DNA of 64,000 bases from the NCBI GenBank assembly GCA_022316685.1, contig JAKJHU010000303.1, forward strand, positions 1 to 64,000. The letters are read 5' to 3'. Positions 20,701 to 36,122 of this stretch are shown one piece after another. Position numbers and translations under genes: made by a program. The stretch comes from Progne subis subis. Its lineage: Eukaryota > Chordata > Aves > Passeriformes > Hirundinidae. Each line of letters starts with the position of its first letter. Position 1 is the stretch's first letter. The notes beneath the pieces are model-generated. The model had not been told where the DNA came from. It searched no databases and saw only the letters and a list, made by a program, of their open reading frames with translations.

Positions 20701-23700
20701 GTGGCCTGGGACAGTGTCAGAAAACAAGCTCATTTTAAAAAGGTCAAATATATATGGCACAGAGGGTACTGAAGCCTTCTCCCTCCAAATTAACATTTTT
20801 ATTAAAAAGGAAAAGACATTCTCAGAATTCAGGTATTTTATGGAAGCAGGAAAATTGTGGAATGATGGTCTGAGGGATTCTGAGAACTACAGAAGGTAGT
20901 TTTGATTTGAGAGCAAGCCTTTATTTATCTGAAGTCTTTTGTTTGAAATTCTTCCTGTGGCCCTCAGCAGCTGAACATGTTCCCCCAGGATTACACGGCA
21001 CCTGGGAGGCTGGACTGCACTGTACAAACCGAAACACCCTTACAGCATCGGGTGCACTAATTTTGCAAGGCACTTATTTCTAGGCCGTGCTTTGCTGTCC
21101 CATTGGAAAATAGCTCTTAAACTTTGGCTGTAAGATCTTTAATCTGCAAAGAAACCAGTTCTTACACATGCCGTTGCCACGTATCTTGCAGCAGGTCTGA
21201 AGATGGGCGGGCCCGATCCATGCGTTGCTCTGCCGCCACAAGTATCTGTGGTGGATCTCCGAATCTTGTAGTTAAGAAACTTGTGCCTTCAATAAAAGCA
21301 GTTCAGTGCTCATTTAGCTGACTCAGACTCGTGGAACTAACACCAAATTAAACCCTAAGTTTGGAGGTAAAGCAGTTATTGGGTACCACCCCCAGGACTC
21401 AGCAGCTTCTGGATTATTTCAAGACGTAGGGTAGAAGGAGGAAAACGCAATTCACCGCTGACAATGTAAGGTGTCTCTCGGGAACATGCCCTAAATAGGA
21501 GCATATCCAGATGCTGGACTCCCAGATGTGTGAGGCATTGTGGAGCAATCATCCAATCAATCAGTTTGTGTAACAGCAGGAACGAAATGCAAAGCATGTA
21601 TAAATGTGAGTTGGAAATTGAAATCCAGGGTGCTGCAAGGCACAGAGACGGTCCTGTCAGTGCAGGGGACACTGGCTGGGCCATGGCTGGGAAGCTCTGG
21701 GCAAGGAAGTCAGTACTGCCAGGCAAATCTGTACTCATCAGATAGTGACTTTTTTCCCAGCTTCTTTGTTCATTGTCTTTGTTGTGGGAATAATGATGTC
21801 TTGGTGTTCAAAACACAGAAGTGTTTAAAATATTTTCCAATATAACAAAACTCCATGACACAAACAGAGTTCCTCAGTTCCATGCAAAGTTAGGTCTTCA
21901 GGACTATCAGGAACTTGCACAGCCTGTGGGTATAGGGAGGATTTGAAAACAAAGCCTCAGAATGGGAACTTAGTTTTCTTCTTGGGCCTGAAGTTCCTTC
22001 TTCAGCCTGTAGAAGAGCTGTAATTCAAGTTTAATTTGTCAAATATGTATTTGAATTATTTCCTAGTAGGGACAAGGAAGTCACCACAGTACTAGTGATT
22101 CCTCTTGCACAAATGGCTCATTTCTAAACCGTGCACAGAGCCCAGCCTTGGCTAAGAAGGCTGTTCATAGTCACCTGCATGGGTCACAGGGTGTTCCAGA
22201 GGGTCTTATTCCCTGTACTCCTGAAAGTGCATTTGTACTCCTGATTATGAAGAGTAATGTCTAAAGATCAAAGTAAATGGGTAATTTTAACCCTGTGGTA
22301 GCCTTCAGTGGAATTAATTACATTAATAATTCAATATATGACAAGCACACATTGTAAAACCCAGGCAGAGGAAGTGCCTGTGTCTCTTTACCCAAAGTGC
22401 ACTGGGACTGAGAGCTTTAACTTTGGGGTTTTTTTCCAAATCAGTGCTCTATTTGAAGTTTTCAAACAGTTTTATCCCACAGATAAGAGGAACAACGGTA
22501 CCTGTGTTGCACTGCATTACAGCAGCACTTTGAAGGGGTAAGCAAACAGCTAAGGAGGGGTGTTCTAAGGAGCCATCAAAACCAGACTGAATCTGGCACT
22601 CAACAGCCACCCCATCTTCTCCAAGGTTTCCTTGTGCTCCTTCATCCTCCCTGAAAACCAAGCAAAATGAAAATCAGGAAGTTGTTCCTTTCTTTTCCTT
22701 ATCCTGACTTTTGAGATCTTGGCATAGTACTGCCAGGCAGGAAGAATCTGCAGTTGGGTGTACCTTCTCTTCAAGAGCAGGACAGTGAGCATTCACTTCA
22801 CTTAAAGAAAAGGCTGACCCAGGAAACATCACCATCATCATCATCATCATTGTCATAATACCTTCACAAACAAAGAAACAATTTTTTGTCCATAAGGATA
22901 AATTGATTTAAAACATGTTATAGGGTGTGTCTCACATGCTTTGAGGGCTATGTCAGACACATGACATTATTTAGCATTACACAGCACAAGGCATCATCTT
23001 TAAATCAAAGTGTTGGCCCATATTTTTCCTTGACATGTAGCAGATGCCATTTGCTTACATAATCTTCAGATGAGCTTGTTAAGTTACAAGAATAGGCACA
23101 GTACTGAACATAGAGCATTAGAGTCCTCTGCAAGAAAAACTGTTCACTCCCAGGAGAAAAAGTGCCTGAACTGCACCAATTCTAGTGCCAGTTGTAGGCA
23201 CCTCCATCAAGCAGTGCTCTCAAAGTATCATCCTGGTCTTGAAAGGAAACTGAGGCAGGTGATGACATCTACTTGAAATGCTGGTTCACCTCCCTGGTCA
23301 AAATAAAAATGCAGAGGTAAAGGCTTTTCTCTCCATCCTCACAACCAGATGAATCTTTATAAAGCTTTTGAACATAACCTTCTTCTTTGTTCTTCTGGCA
23401 CAGTCAAGGACACTCCAGTTGCTCAAGATCCAAATCTTCCAGTTGAAGTGCAGGAGCAATTCAGAGGATCAACTCCTCGTACCAGGGCCACATAACATGG
23501 GAGGAGCAGAGCCTCAGCACAGCACAGGGTGTGAGATCTGCAGCACTGGGCTGAAGGGAAGAGCTGCTCCTAAGGAAGCCAAGGAGACAGCAGTGTTCTG
23601 GCAGAGGAATTAAATGTGTCTCTTAAAAAACAGAAAGTGACTGACCGGTGATTTGAAGAGTATCAATACAATGCTAGATGAGAGGCACGTGAAGCAGAGC

Positions 23701-26700
23701 TGTGGCCAAAGGAGATGAGTGCTGGTGTTCGGGGTGCTGGAGAGATTGGTCAAAAGTCTTTTAAGCCTGACTTTTGTGAGGCCACTCTGTTGGCTGCAGC
23801 TGGGTTGTAGCAGTGATACTGGAGAAAAAATTCACTGCTGCTTCTCTTTGGAACTGTTTCTCTGAGAGTCATCCCTGAAACAATAACGATCTGTTCATTA
23901 ATCAACTTTCATTAATTAAGACTTGTTTCTTCCCCTTTCTGTCCCCTCTTTTTTCCCCTTTCTTCCTCAGCCTCTTTTCATCTGTACACACATTGCCTCA
24001 AGCATCTGCATGTTCACTAATCTTTTCAATATTCATAAAATGAAAGTAACACATAACCTGTGGGGAAGTGTATGCCCATGGATATGTGTTTTCAGGGTGA
24101 AGTACAGACCTTTTCTGAAATGATGAGGAAGCTTTTTCCTGGACTAATGTCTGTCACACATGACCCAGGTGTACTCAGGGTTAGAGCGTGCTCCCAGTCA
24201 CTTTGCCAGGCACGGATTGAAGCCGGATGGTACTAAAGACAGAATGAGCACAGAAAGCCTCTAGGATGTTCTGCAACATGGAAAAGACAGGAAAAGCAAA
24301 GATAAGGAAGCAAACTTTTAGAAAGAATAAAGAGAAGAAAATGTTAACAGAAAAAGCAAAAGCAAGTGAGCTGCCGTGTAGAATTTGTTTGTACACATCC
24401 TTTTGAAAGAAACTGCTATATTCTTCACGAGGAGTAGGAACACAGCGCTGTGTACTGCACACGTCATACAGGGAGCCTTTAGAAGTCCATTTCAAGCCCT
24501 TGCTGAAACAAGTTTAGCAGTCTACAAACAAGAATGCCTTTAACGTTGCAACCCCCACAGCCATTTTATAGGTCTTGTGGCTTGGATCTCATTCTTGGTG
24601 GGGGTTTCTCTTTATTCTTATCCAGAGTGTTGACATCTTTGTGGTGTCGGCAATACAGACCCATCTTTATAAGAGCAGCAAGAAAAAAACCAGCAATAAA
24701 TCTCTGCAATGTGTTTTCAGTATGTCTATAATCTGAAATATTAAATGTAAACCAGTCCCTTTCTTTGAAAACTGTGGATTGAAACTCACAAAAGGATTGA
24801 TTACAATGTTTTTATTCAAGATGATCTGAACAAAGATGAAGCTAATATCGTTTCTTGAATGTACTCTTTACGTTAAGAGGCACTGAGAAAAAAAACCCAC
24901 GGTATTTTATTAAAGTTATTGTTGGCGGTTTGTCACAATGGGAATGAAGCCAAAACTGTTCTTTCAGAAAGAAATACAGTTCACTGATAAAACTGTACAA
25001 CCTGTGTGTTATAAAGAGATGGTTAAAAAGTTCAGCTGTTTAGGTGAAAAAGCAAAATAGGCACAGATAGATCTCTCTTCTATGTCTATATTAATCAGCT
25101 TAAATGTAGTGCTATTCAGACAGGTGAATACAGATTCCTGTAAGTAATCTGTAAGTAGCTGGGGAGATTTCGTCTACCCAGACATCGGTGCTGGTTCTTT
25201 TGATGAAATAGAAGTTTCAATCTCCTCTTTTAACAAATGATAATATTTTCATAACAATGCAATCCCCAAAGGATCAAATATTCACTTTGTTAAGTGCCTT
25301 TAGAGTATTCAGCACTTTCTGGAGTCAAAAATAGTTTCTGCCCAACAGAGACTAAATGCCTGGGACCTGAGACAGAGTGATGAACAGATGACTGAGGTTT
25401 GAAAGGCAGGAGAGAGACAGACCCTGACAAAGAAAACTACACAGATAGGTAGATTTGAATAAATCAACAGGTTCTGCCTTCAACAGTGTAAAGTGACCAG
25501 AGAAGAGGTAGGATTACATGGGCTGTCATTCTCTTATCAACAAAGTGCTCGACCTAACAAAGCTAGAAGAGACTTAATAAGGAGGTTGGAGGAAATAAAA
25601 GAGATTTGGATAAAAACAGAGTCCTTCAAAAGACTCAAGGTCAAAATGTGTGTTTGGGGAGACTCACCCCATAGTAAAGCCATTCTCATACAGCTCTGCT
25701 TCATACCATCCTTTCAGGAATGAGAAATACATGACCTCGGCCCTTCCCCAAGGCATATACCTTAGTGTGTGTGTACCCACCTTCCAAGGGATAGTTATAT
25801 GCCAAGATTCTAGTAAAAAAACCCACTCTGTATTCAGCCATCTCCTCTGGGCACCAGCATTTTTTACCTCATCTACTTAAGACACTTACTGTTCTGTCAA
25901 CATGCAGACCTTGGCCCTGGTCTGAAGAGCACCGGGTAGGATTTTGGCAGCAAGAGAGGACACAGAGCATTCATTGAACCTGAGGCACCACGTCCCAGGC
26001 AGGAGCTGGGTCTGCAGCGTGTCCATAGGCTGCCCACAGGGATAATGCACAGGCGTTTTCAGAGGTCAAGTCAGCCCACTGGAGCTCTGGATTACGGCCA
26101 CCTTTGGCATCCCGGTTTTCAAGAATTTTTTTACAGCAACAGCTTCAAAATATCAGCGCAGGATTTATAAGCTGCACATAGACAGGTTCCACAACTAGTC
26201 ACACAAGCCAACCCACACCCCCAAATGGGTATTTCCCAGCTGCTGGAACCAGTGGGGTTCCCTGCTGCGATCTCTGTCCATCTTAGCAGCTGGGAAGGAG
26301 CTTCCTGCTGCTTCAGGGGCACGTGGTCCTTTTTTCCACTTTTAGGATGGAAAGAATGGAAGACTTCTAGAACATTCCCTGTATCTGAGAAGAATCCTTC
26401 ACCACCAATACTGCAAGAAGGGAGTGGGTCTTGCTTTTGGGTGAAGAATGAAGAATAACTTTGTGTTAGATTGTGCTGCTTTAATTTGATTGAATGGGGA
26501 CAGGAAAAGAAAGACAGAAGGGAAAAAGAGTTAATATTGAGCATAAGTACTGAGGGTAGAGAAGAGGAGCTAGCACTGAAATTCAAGCATCCTAATAAAT
26601 GGAATGAGTTGAATAAACAATTTTAGTGTCTATCATGGATCAAATCCTGGAAAAAACATTAGGAGATATATTTATGCCAGTATAAACATTTAAGTAAATC

Positions 26701-29700
26701 ACTGTGTGTTATTATAATAACATTGCATTTGAACTGAAGTTGTTAGAAATCCCCTTCAGAAATTAACCCTGTTTCTCTTAATAGCAATTATAGCTTTTTA
26801 TAACCACATTTGCATTCATCATCTTAGAAACTGAAATATTTCTAATTAGCAAAAATGGCAATAAAATGAAAAGTGTTTGTTTATTAGGTTAGTGGCTGGA
26901 AGTGTGTGCCTCTCTCTGCTCTGAGCTGTGTTGCTCCATTAGCTTTCAGAATGATTGCACATAGTAGTTTGCCAGGAGATTTGCTCTATGTAAAGTTGTA
27001 CAAGTGCTTCTGTACTCTAGAAAACAAGAAATGACAGGAATATGTTGTAAAAATGTATCCTCTCTGTTGGGAGGTTTTTTATTACACATGCATTTAGTCC
27101 AAATAATTTTAAACTTACATTTCCACCAAGGCTCATCTTTGCTTTAATGAGTGTTTTTTATTAACTGGAATGATGGGGTTTTTCATTTTGAACTGAAATC
27201 TCCTTTTTGTGTTTTCAGAAGGGCATATATCTGAAGGTTTATTTTTAAAGCTGAGATGCAATATGTTGAAAAAGCATTTGTGAACTCTTTTTCTGTAATT
27301 GAAAAAATACTTGAGTTAGACTTTAAAGTAGGAAGAATGATACAGCTACTATCTGTGCTGACTCAGGACAACTTGCTTCCATGCTGGTATGTCCTTCAAA
27401 AGGAGTAAGAAAAATCACTTGAGGAGAAGAAAATTTGTCTAAAAATGTGAATCAAAGCTTTTCAGCACTGCATGCAAAATATCAAGTGTAATACGTGTTA
27501 TAATTTTGATCTTAACATAGCTTTTTTCATGGTGTTGGTAATATGGTCTGGCTAGATCAAGATCCTAAAAGAACATTGTTATTTTATAGTTGGAAATGAT
27601 GCAGTAATAAATTTTGTTTCTCAAAAATATAATGAGAAGCAAGTGTCATCACAGACATGTTTCTGTAACACTGCATTTTTATTGTATCTGGCTCTATGTT
27701 ATTAATACCCAGATCCAAATGTTTTGGTTTGGTTTGTTTTTTATTTTTTTTTTTTCCATATATTCTCTAAATAGTACTTAGGGATCAGAAAGGCCATAAT
27801 GATCTGAATGATCATAAGAATAAGTAAAACATTTTTCTTGGTCAGGCAAGAACTTTGTTCAGTTTTCAAAGGTACATAATCCACACTGATTATGTTCAAA
27901 GAATTAATATGGCTTTATGTTCCAGAACTGTCCTGCAGGTCCCATCAGCCAGGAATAATATCTAGAGAGATTTACCAGCCTGGAAAGGTTTTAAGTGAAC
28001 TTCATACCCATGCTCAGTGTAGCTTGATTTAACTTGGTCAAAGTCAACCCTTCCAGTAACGTGCAGTTTGCAGGAGGAATGTGAACCCCAGCATCTGGAG
28101 GGCTTTCCTGCTCCTCATCCACCTCACCCGGGAGGAGGCTGGGGATGCATCAGAGGTTGGAAGGAGATGGAATCAGGCCAGCTGACCTCAACTGACCAAA
28201 TGTTATACATTGTTTCACATTTCACCTAAGGTTTAAAGGGATTCTTCTTTTTCACTGAGCACTCTTCATGTATTTCCTTGGACCCTTGGCCTCATTAACC
28301 ATCCTATTAAAACAATTCACCTCTGCCATGCCTGTCTGTACCTGTTTTTTTTAGGGAGTCAAGACAGCCCCAGAAGGTCTGGAACAAGCACTGTAATTAT
28401 CCCACTTGCCTTTTGCAGTCTCGTAACTTTCATTATTATTATTATTTTTCCCAGGTATCTTATCTTTATGTGCTGGGAAAAGGGGTTATTGAAATTCCTT
28501 CCAAGGCACTTCGCTACCAGTGTCCATTGTTGAACCTTCCCAGTTCCAAAGAAGGAAAACCTAAAAGGGTCACATTACATGTGTGTCCCAGAAACCACAC
28601 CAACTTAGACATTTCTGTGACCAGGACCTCAACTTCCTCAAGTAAGAATTGGATCAATACCATCATCTTCATCATCATCATCATGCTGTAGGCGAGACCC
28701 TCAGTTGTTTCCTCAGATTCATACACCATAATCTAATGACAAAAATCAACGTACATTAGGATTTTGCTGTAGTGTCAGCACACTGAGGGAGTGGCAGAAT
28801 GCATCCCTGCCAGACTCTTTTCCTGAATTCAGGACAATTTTGTTTTGTAGCACTTTTTATTATTTTGACTGCTGTTTTCTGCTTATAATATAGAATTGAC
28901 AAAGTGGTGCTGTTGTGTTTCCTAACTGGAGTTCTGCAAGCAGTATAAACTTAATTTTGTGAAATGAGCACTTTTTTTTTTTTTTTCCCCCATGGTTCAT
29001 TCCTGTTAAAAATGTTCCTACAGCTGTCTTATATCTACCCAGTTGTTTCAGCCTGGTGTGCCTCTCATCTATCACACCTGACAACTTCTTCCCTTGGGCT
29101 TCTTCCTCCCCATGGGAGGAGCATTGCAAAGACTGCCAAGGGCAGGCTGGAAGCAGAATACTTCCTAATCTCCTGATGTGGGATCTCCATGATTACCTGA
29201 TGCTGCTGTTCAGTGACCAGTGCAGCCGTCTGTAGGAGGTGGCTCTGTACTCCCAGGCTGAAGGACTGTATTGTTCCAGTGCTGTTGCTCCATGGGGGCC
29301 AGAGGCTCAGAGGATGTTAAGACCTGCCATGGCTGTGCCTTGCAGCCTCCCAGGAAACCCTGGGATTTAAGCCAGCGTGGAGTTCTGTGCACTTGATCAA
29401 AAAGAAAAGCAATTCTTGGACGTTCTCCTTCTGACCTAACCCTCCTTGTCCACCATTCGAGCTGGGAGCGGCTGCTTGACAGCAGTCTGTGCAGACCATG
29501 CAGGTGTATCTTCTTTCCTCTGCTCGGGGGAGCAGTCTGAAACTGCCTCAAGTTGGTAGCACAGAAGCCACAGTGCAAACTTTGGGATTGCACACGACTC
29601 AGATGGCTGCTTACATAAACAGAGAGTGTCTCCAGGATCCGTGTAGTTTCAGATTAGAACTGGTTTTATTAGTAAATGCTGGCTTGCCAGACAAGAAAAG

Positions 29701-32700
29701 GTGATTCACTTGGATGGGGGGAGAACCTGCAGTTCTTCTGCAATGAATTCATTACTAACACAGTGAGAGACAGAACCAGGCAGTTTCAAATTCACAAATC
29801 ATCTGTCTTTTTACTAAGATCTGTGGTTTTTGGCACCCCAAGAGCAGTCTCTGTTCCCTGGAGAGGCTCTTCATAATGCTCAATAATGTATCTCTTATTA
29901 TGAGAAGGATGTTGAGAGTTTAGAACACAGCAGCTCCGCTGAAGCAGCTGTTCCTTCAGAGACAGCAAAGAAGAAAAAACAGACATTTACATTTTTTTAA
30001 TGTATGCTCCCATGTGGTCTATTTCTCAGCCCAAAAAGGGGCCTTTGCACTGCAGCTGCCACCTGTCTGCAAAGGGGGAAGCTTTAGAAGGATTTTCGTG
30101 GAGCTGCTCTTGGCGGCCCATTCCAGGCCACGGCCAAAGCCAACTTTTAAGAACCATTGTAAGAGTGAATTCAGCTTTTCCTCTCTGCTTAGATTCCTCA
30201 TGACCCTGATCTTCCTCAGGGGCCTGCAGTTGTGCGGAGCGACACTGTAAATCTGGCCAATGAACAGCCAGGAATCTCCAGAAACAAATGCCATTTACCT
30301 TGCTGGCTATCTGTAGGTGATCCAAAGTGCCACAGGAAGCAGCAATTACAATTTCCTAGGTAAATGAGGTGTTGGTAGGGCACAGCAGAGGTCTGTGCAT
30401 CAGCCAGGCAAGGATCCCTCAGGGCTCTGAGCGAGCACAGCCTGGGGAACAACTTCCTTGAGAGGATGCCAGGAGTGAATCCTGTGCGTAAGCCTGTGCG
30501 TACCTTCCAAAGGCTGTGCCTCATTGTACACAAGCGAGCTGCCACGCTGTGTGCCTACCACAGCTTTTCTTTCCTGAATGGCAGAGGTTGCTCTGTTGAG
30601 ATCCTGCCTCACCCTTGGAGCCACTTTCTCCCTTGAAGTAACCCCACAGCCCTCGGTGAACGCAGCTCACTCAGCTGTGACTGCTAAAGAGCAGGGACAG
30701 GCAGTTCTCTAGGAAGCCTTGTTTTTAAAGCTGTTTCATATAAGATTTTATATCTACCTTCTTTAAGTGTGGCGTGGAAAAACTGAACTGTATTTCATGC
30801 ACCCTTTCTCAGTGTTTTGAAAGCGTTAAATCAAAAGTAAGATTTATACAAATAAAATCCAGCAAGTGCCTGTTAACACGGAGAGTGTTGGAGTTCTGGA
30901 TTTGCCACACTGATGTGTAGAGACGGACGGGAGTCATATATATTTTAATGCATTTCTAGTCATTTCTAGAATTCAAGAAGTGTCCTGTCCCTATTGCATA
31001 TTATTTTGTTTATCTTCTTTGACTTTGCCAATTAACACGCACGGCCGTGCTTGAAGTTACAGGTTTTACAGACCCTTGTGGCTTTATGCTGACACAAATT
31101 GCTGCTCAAAAGAAAAGTAAGGGGAAGGAAAATTTATAGTTCAGCCCAATGCTGTATGCCAAAATCTAAAAATGGTTTAAGACAGCTTCTTAAATAATCA
31201 AACTTCTAACAGCATGCTCAAGCCAGAAATTTCAGGCATTTTTGTACTCCCCAAACTCTGTGGAAATAAATTAGTAGGGTGGTTTTTGTTTGTTTTTGTT
31301 TGTTTGTTTGTTTGTTTTTAAATTATACAGTTATTGAAGGAAGACAATTTTCGTCCAGAATCAGAGCTGCCAGTTCTCACAAAATTAGGATTTTAAAAAA
31401 TAATTCCAGTTCCTATAGCATGAATCACAATAGGTTCTTAGCTCGTTTTATTTTTTTAAAGGTACCTTCCTTGTTCTTCTAACTGTGGAAAGAAAAACAC
31501 AACTGTGAACCCCTAAGGCTAAAGCAAATTTCATAATGCTATTCTAAAATTATCATAGCTATAGTTCATTTTGGAGACATAACTGATGGTACTAAAGCTG
31601 TGCCAATACTACTAATTTAAGATAATACGTACTCTTCTGGCATCAACACAGCTAAATTGAATACTGCAATGTTTGTGTTTTATACAAAAAAAAAAATGCC
31701 CAAACTAAAGTGCTTTTACTGCAGATTCTAATGGCATACATGGGCAGAAAACTGAACCTGCATAATTCTTTATGTCCTACATAAAATGTCCTGTAATTGC
31801 CTCAAAATACTATTTTTAAAAATCCTCTAAACTGCTCAGATAATTATTGCTCCAGAAGATATTGGGAGGGAAAGAAAATCGACGATGGTTTGAGCCCTTG
31901 TGCCCATTGAAAGGGCTGGAATTAGATTTCTGCTCCAGCCTCCTGTGCAGTGCAGACAAACAGCATTGTGTTAAAGGACGTGGCCAGCTTGTGTCTCAGG
32001 TGAGCTATAGACTGTAATTAGAGTGGCAGGAGGAATCTCATCTGGAGACCTGCTGTAGGTTGTTTCACTGCCTTTACTAGTTTAGATTAGCTAAGCAAAT
32101 TTTCAGCATTATTAACTGTGGAGGAAATGTATTAGCTGTGTGAGAGATGCATATTTGGAATTTTTCTGGAGTCAGCGGAGTTGCCCAGGCTGTGTTCCAG
32201 GTGCGTTGGTAGCTCCCAGAACAAAGTGATGTCTGAAAGATCACGTGGATACCAAGGATATAATCTGGTCATATCTCTGCTTAGGTGTGGCACAGCCACA
32301 GTGACATTGGCAGAGTTTATTTTAATACTGCAGAGGAAAATGGCCCAAGGTCTGGGGCCAGTCCTGGGACAGGGGACTGCCCTTGGTGTGGGATGTCGCT
32401 GGCATGGGGCAGGTGATGTGTTCCCTGCTCAGCCCCTGCACAGCTAATCTTTATAAATTATAATTTATTTTTATAGTTTAATTTGTATATTCATAATTCT
32501 TGTCTGCTCTGGGCAAAACCTCATGGGCCAGCTGGGAGGATGCTCTCATCTGGCTTGTGACTGGCTTGTGAAACGGCTGGAATTCTACATGATTTTCTTT
32601 CTGCTGGTGCAATGGCTGGGTTGGTGTCTCCTTTTGTCAGGAAGGAGAATTCCCTGTGGTGCTACAAAGGCAGGAGGAAGTAGGGAAGCATGAAGTGCAA

Positions 32701-35700
32701 ATCAGTGTATAGAACTATTAGAGTATCCTGCAAAAATGAAATGCCATCGACTGATGGCGACTGACGGCAACATTTGTACATGAATGTCGTAACTTAGTCT
32801 TTGACACAGAGAAGAGAGTGAGGCTGAATGCTATCCCATAATTGCTGGGGAAGTATTCCAATTTTTTAGCTATTTAATCATAATTGTTAATCTCAAACCT
32901 TTCATGATAATCCACTGTTTCTTTTTCTTCCTAATCCCTACCAATATTAATCTTTGTTAATGCCATGTATTTATGTATTTATGTCTTTATGTATTTGAAG
33001 CATGGATTCTAGGGTGTTGCATAGCTCTGTCTCTCCACTTACTCCGCTTCTTGCATTTATTTTTATACATGTTTATGTATATGTGTATATACACACAGAC
33101 ATACATCTAAATATTTATGATGCATAAATATGTAAGTCTCGCTACATGTATAAATTTGTGTTTATGTAGGCATTCAATTTCTATATAGTTAAGTCAGAAA
33201 CATGTGGGTACACAGTTTTTGCCTTTTGCCTTCACAATTTTCCCTAAAATGGTATTATGTTGTGACAGATGTTGCTGCATGCAGAAACACCAAGCACTAC
33301 ACAAAATTAAGCAGCATCAGTTTAAAAACAAAGGATAGACATGTCATTGCTGTCCTAAATATTTTTATGTAATGTATAAATACATTTGTGCAAAAAAACT
33401 ATTGTTCCATTGCTGTAGAGATTTATGCATGGGCTTTAGTCAATAAACTGTGGATAATTATTTATGATCAGTGGATTGCTGCTAGGGTTTAGTTAAATAT
33501 GAACATAAGTCTTTCTAGAATTATGAATATATAAATTAAATTATAAAGATCAGACATTTATATGTATGGTTTCACATCATGCAGAGAACATTTGATCACA
33601 CTGTAGCAAATGTTGATCCTCTTTCTTGGTGGCATTTAAATCTATTGGAAAATTTCCTTACAGTTGAAATCCTAATGTAACTCTGATGTACTGTTAAAAC
33701 TGAAGGTTGGGAGAGTTGTTTTGTTTTGCTTTTTGCCCTAAGGATTTTCAGGGATTTAATCAGACTTGCTGGTTTATTTCCATATCAAAGTTAAGTAGGA
33801 AATATTTTATTAACAGACGTCTGCGTTGAAACCTTCCATTTGGATACGAGCCCTCAGTACCAGGATTGTCTGCAGAATCAAACAGTTCCTGCTCTGCAAT
33901 CAGAGTTGTCATTGTTCTCAGACAGGAACCCACCAGTGCCCCACTAGTGAATGTCTTTACAGATTTCCTCCAAGGAACAATTGCAAAACAATCTGAGCAC
34001 GTCTAGATGGGGCTCAGCGCTGAAAACTTAAAAATCCCTTTAGTGAACGTCCTCCATCAGTTTCACAGGGACTAAGTTGTAATCATCCCTAAGTAGAACT
34101 GATATTCCAAATGATGGAAAAGAAACAAGCACTTTCACATGAGTTGATTAAATGTGCTGAAGGAGAATGTACCAAAGATAATCCCTCAGATACTGCAAAA
34201 TAGGATTTTATAAACCCACATATGGAGGAGCTGTTTATGTTTCAGAGAAATCTGAAGGTGAGGTAGAAATTCAGTTGCATGTGATTAATACTTTTGCCTT
34301 CATAGTGGTAATTTTGGTGGGGAGTACAGGATCCAGCAGACCTGTGACACTCTGGAATAGTTTATTTTACTAATTTTTCAGCCTTACTGCACCACTGCAT
34401 GTATGTACACTGGAGTACAGCAGCAATCTGGGGACTAAGAATGCAGATTCACTCCTTTTTGTAATTGTTCTCCTCTCTGAAAACAAATGTATAGAGTGAA
34501 ACAGCATCCCCCTAAGAGAAGAAAACCCATGGAGTCACCGCAGTTAGAGGCTACAATGGCCAGTTAAGTCATTTATTGCATACTCGTGAATAGAAACAGA
34601 TTCTATTCCCTGTGAATGGAGATTGACTCAATATAATTATCCTCTCTAGAGCTTTAAACAAACCAGCTTTAAATATTTTAAGTGATGTGGCTTTTATTGC
34701 TTCCCTTGGACAATATTTTCATTGTCTAATAGATCTCACTTTGAATTTTCTTCTGATATCCTGCCTAAATAGCTTAACCACATGTCATTGTCTCTTATTC
34801 TACTTAGCTAAAATTCCTTACAACAAGCCCTGTCAATTACTCTTCCCAGGAGCTGCTGCTTTGAATGCTTTAGTAGTGACCATATAGCTAAAGTCCTCCA
34901 TCAAAGAAGGCATTCTCATCGGTATTAAGCATTTGGCATTAAAAACTATATATATATTTCATAGATATTTCAGTTTCTTAGCCTATAAAATAATCCTTAA
35001 TTCAGTTGTGAGAACCCTATCCTTTATAAGTCTTGCACAGTTGAAGACTGATGTAATGCTAAGGAAGATGTGCCCCTCTGGTAGCCCTGTGGACTGGGAT
35101 GGACAGTGGGAAATCCTGCTGGGTATTGAGGCATTTGGCACAAGGTGCTGTGATTTGTCTGCAAACACTGCCCACCTCCTGCAGCTGTGGGCAGGAACAA
35201 AAATGGTGCTCTGGAAGGCACCAAGGCTCAGGGCTGCTCTGTTGGATGGCTGTGGGATGTTGGGAAAGCACTCCTGCTTTCCTGGTGACAGGGGTAAAGG
35301 AGCCAGGGAGCCTGGCTGGTGGGGAAGGGAGGGGGCTGGGCAAGGGCAGGGCTGGATTCCAGGCAGAAGGTGGCTGGCTCTTGTCTGAATTGGCTAAGTT
35401 AATCCTGGGAATATCAGAGTGCAGAGAAGGGAATGGATGAGAGCCCAGTGGCAGCGGTTACAGAGCCTTTCCCGTGCAGTTCTGATATCCAGGTTTGCTG
35501 ATTAACTCAGGGCAGCCTGGCCAAAACCATGGATGTGATGGGCAGATCCACTCCTTTACACACACGCCTTTGGGAGAGCTCTGGTTACGGGGGCTCTCCT
35601 AAGACAAAGCACAGTCTGAGTCCCCTGAACCTCAGCAACCACAGAACTTGCACATTTGTCAAGTTCAGTTTACAGTAAATGTTGGCATCTGCTCCTTCTC

Positions 35701-36122
35701 TTGAGTCTTTATCCAGTGTGTCCCATAAGGGCATCAGCAGAGTCTGGCTTCTGTTCTCAGCAGAAGACACTGAGCAGACCCAGCTGGTGCCAGGCACAAA
35801 GGTGTTCACACCCAGTAACCACCTGTTGGGCTCTTGCACTGCACCTTCAAATTTACTTCCCTGTAAGTGTTCGTTGCCACTTGGCTTGCAGTGTTGTTCC
35901 CAGGATGTGCCCTGGGAAATCCTGCACTCAGGTACAGATGCAGCAATTGCAGTAAATGCTGGGCAATGTGGCAGGACCTTTTTGACGTTGCATGTCTGAT
36001 GCCTTAAGTTGTAGCTGTCATGTTTTTCAATTCTGTGCTGCCCAGGGGTGCAGTTCTGAGCCTCACATTCAGGGTCACTCAGCTCTCTGCACAGAGCAGG
36101 GAGACAAAACAAATCCTTTTCC
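17763..36122. other. Intergenic, no gene recognised
   Basis: I see no convincing exon or RNA gene on either strand. The stretch holds simple tracts: A-rich 19208-19318, (CAT)n at 22830-22850 and 28668-28686, (GTTT)n at 31284-31318, and AT-rich microsatellite-like sequence near 32960-33130. The longest frame (19996-20772, 258 codons) overlaps a 159-codon frame on the other strand and shows no known domain. Conserved enhancers cannot be judged without alignment. Confidence 0.5.
19208..19318 (+). repeat. A-rich low-complexity tract
   Basis: Runs of A with AAACC, AAAT and AAAG interruptions. No adjacent retrocopy is recognised. Confidence 0.9.

Noticed and set aside
19996..20772. 258-codon plus-strand frame overlapping a 159-codon minus-strand frame
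   Set aside because: Neither shows a recognisable domain. No CpG promoter or convincing splice context is present. Two opposite open frames in the same place suggest chance. Transcript data could reverse this.
21124..21310. CpG-containing segment followed by AATAAA, possible LTR end or gene 3' end
   Set aside because: No paired LTR boundary, TATA box or coding exon can be placed, so there is too little to call.
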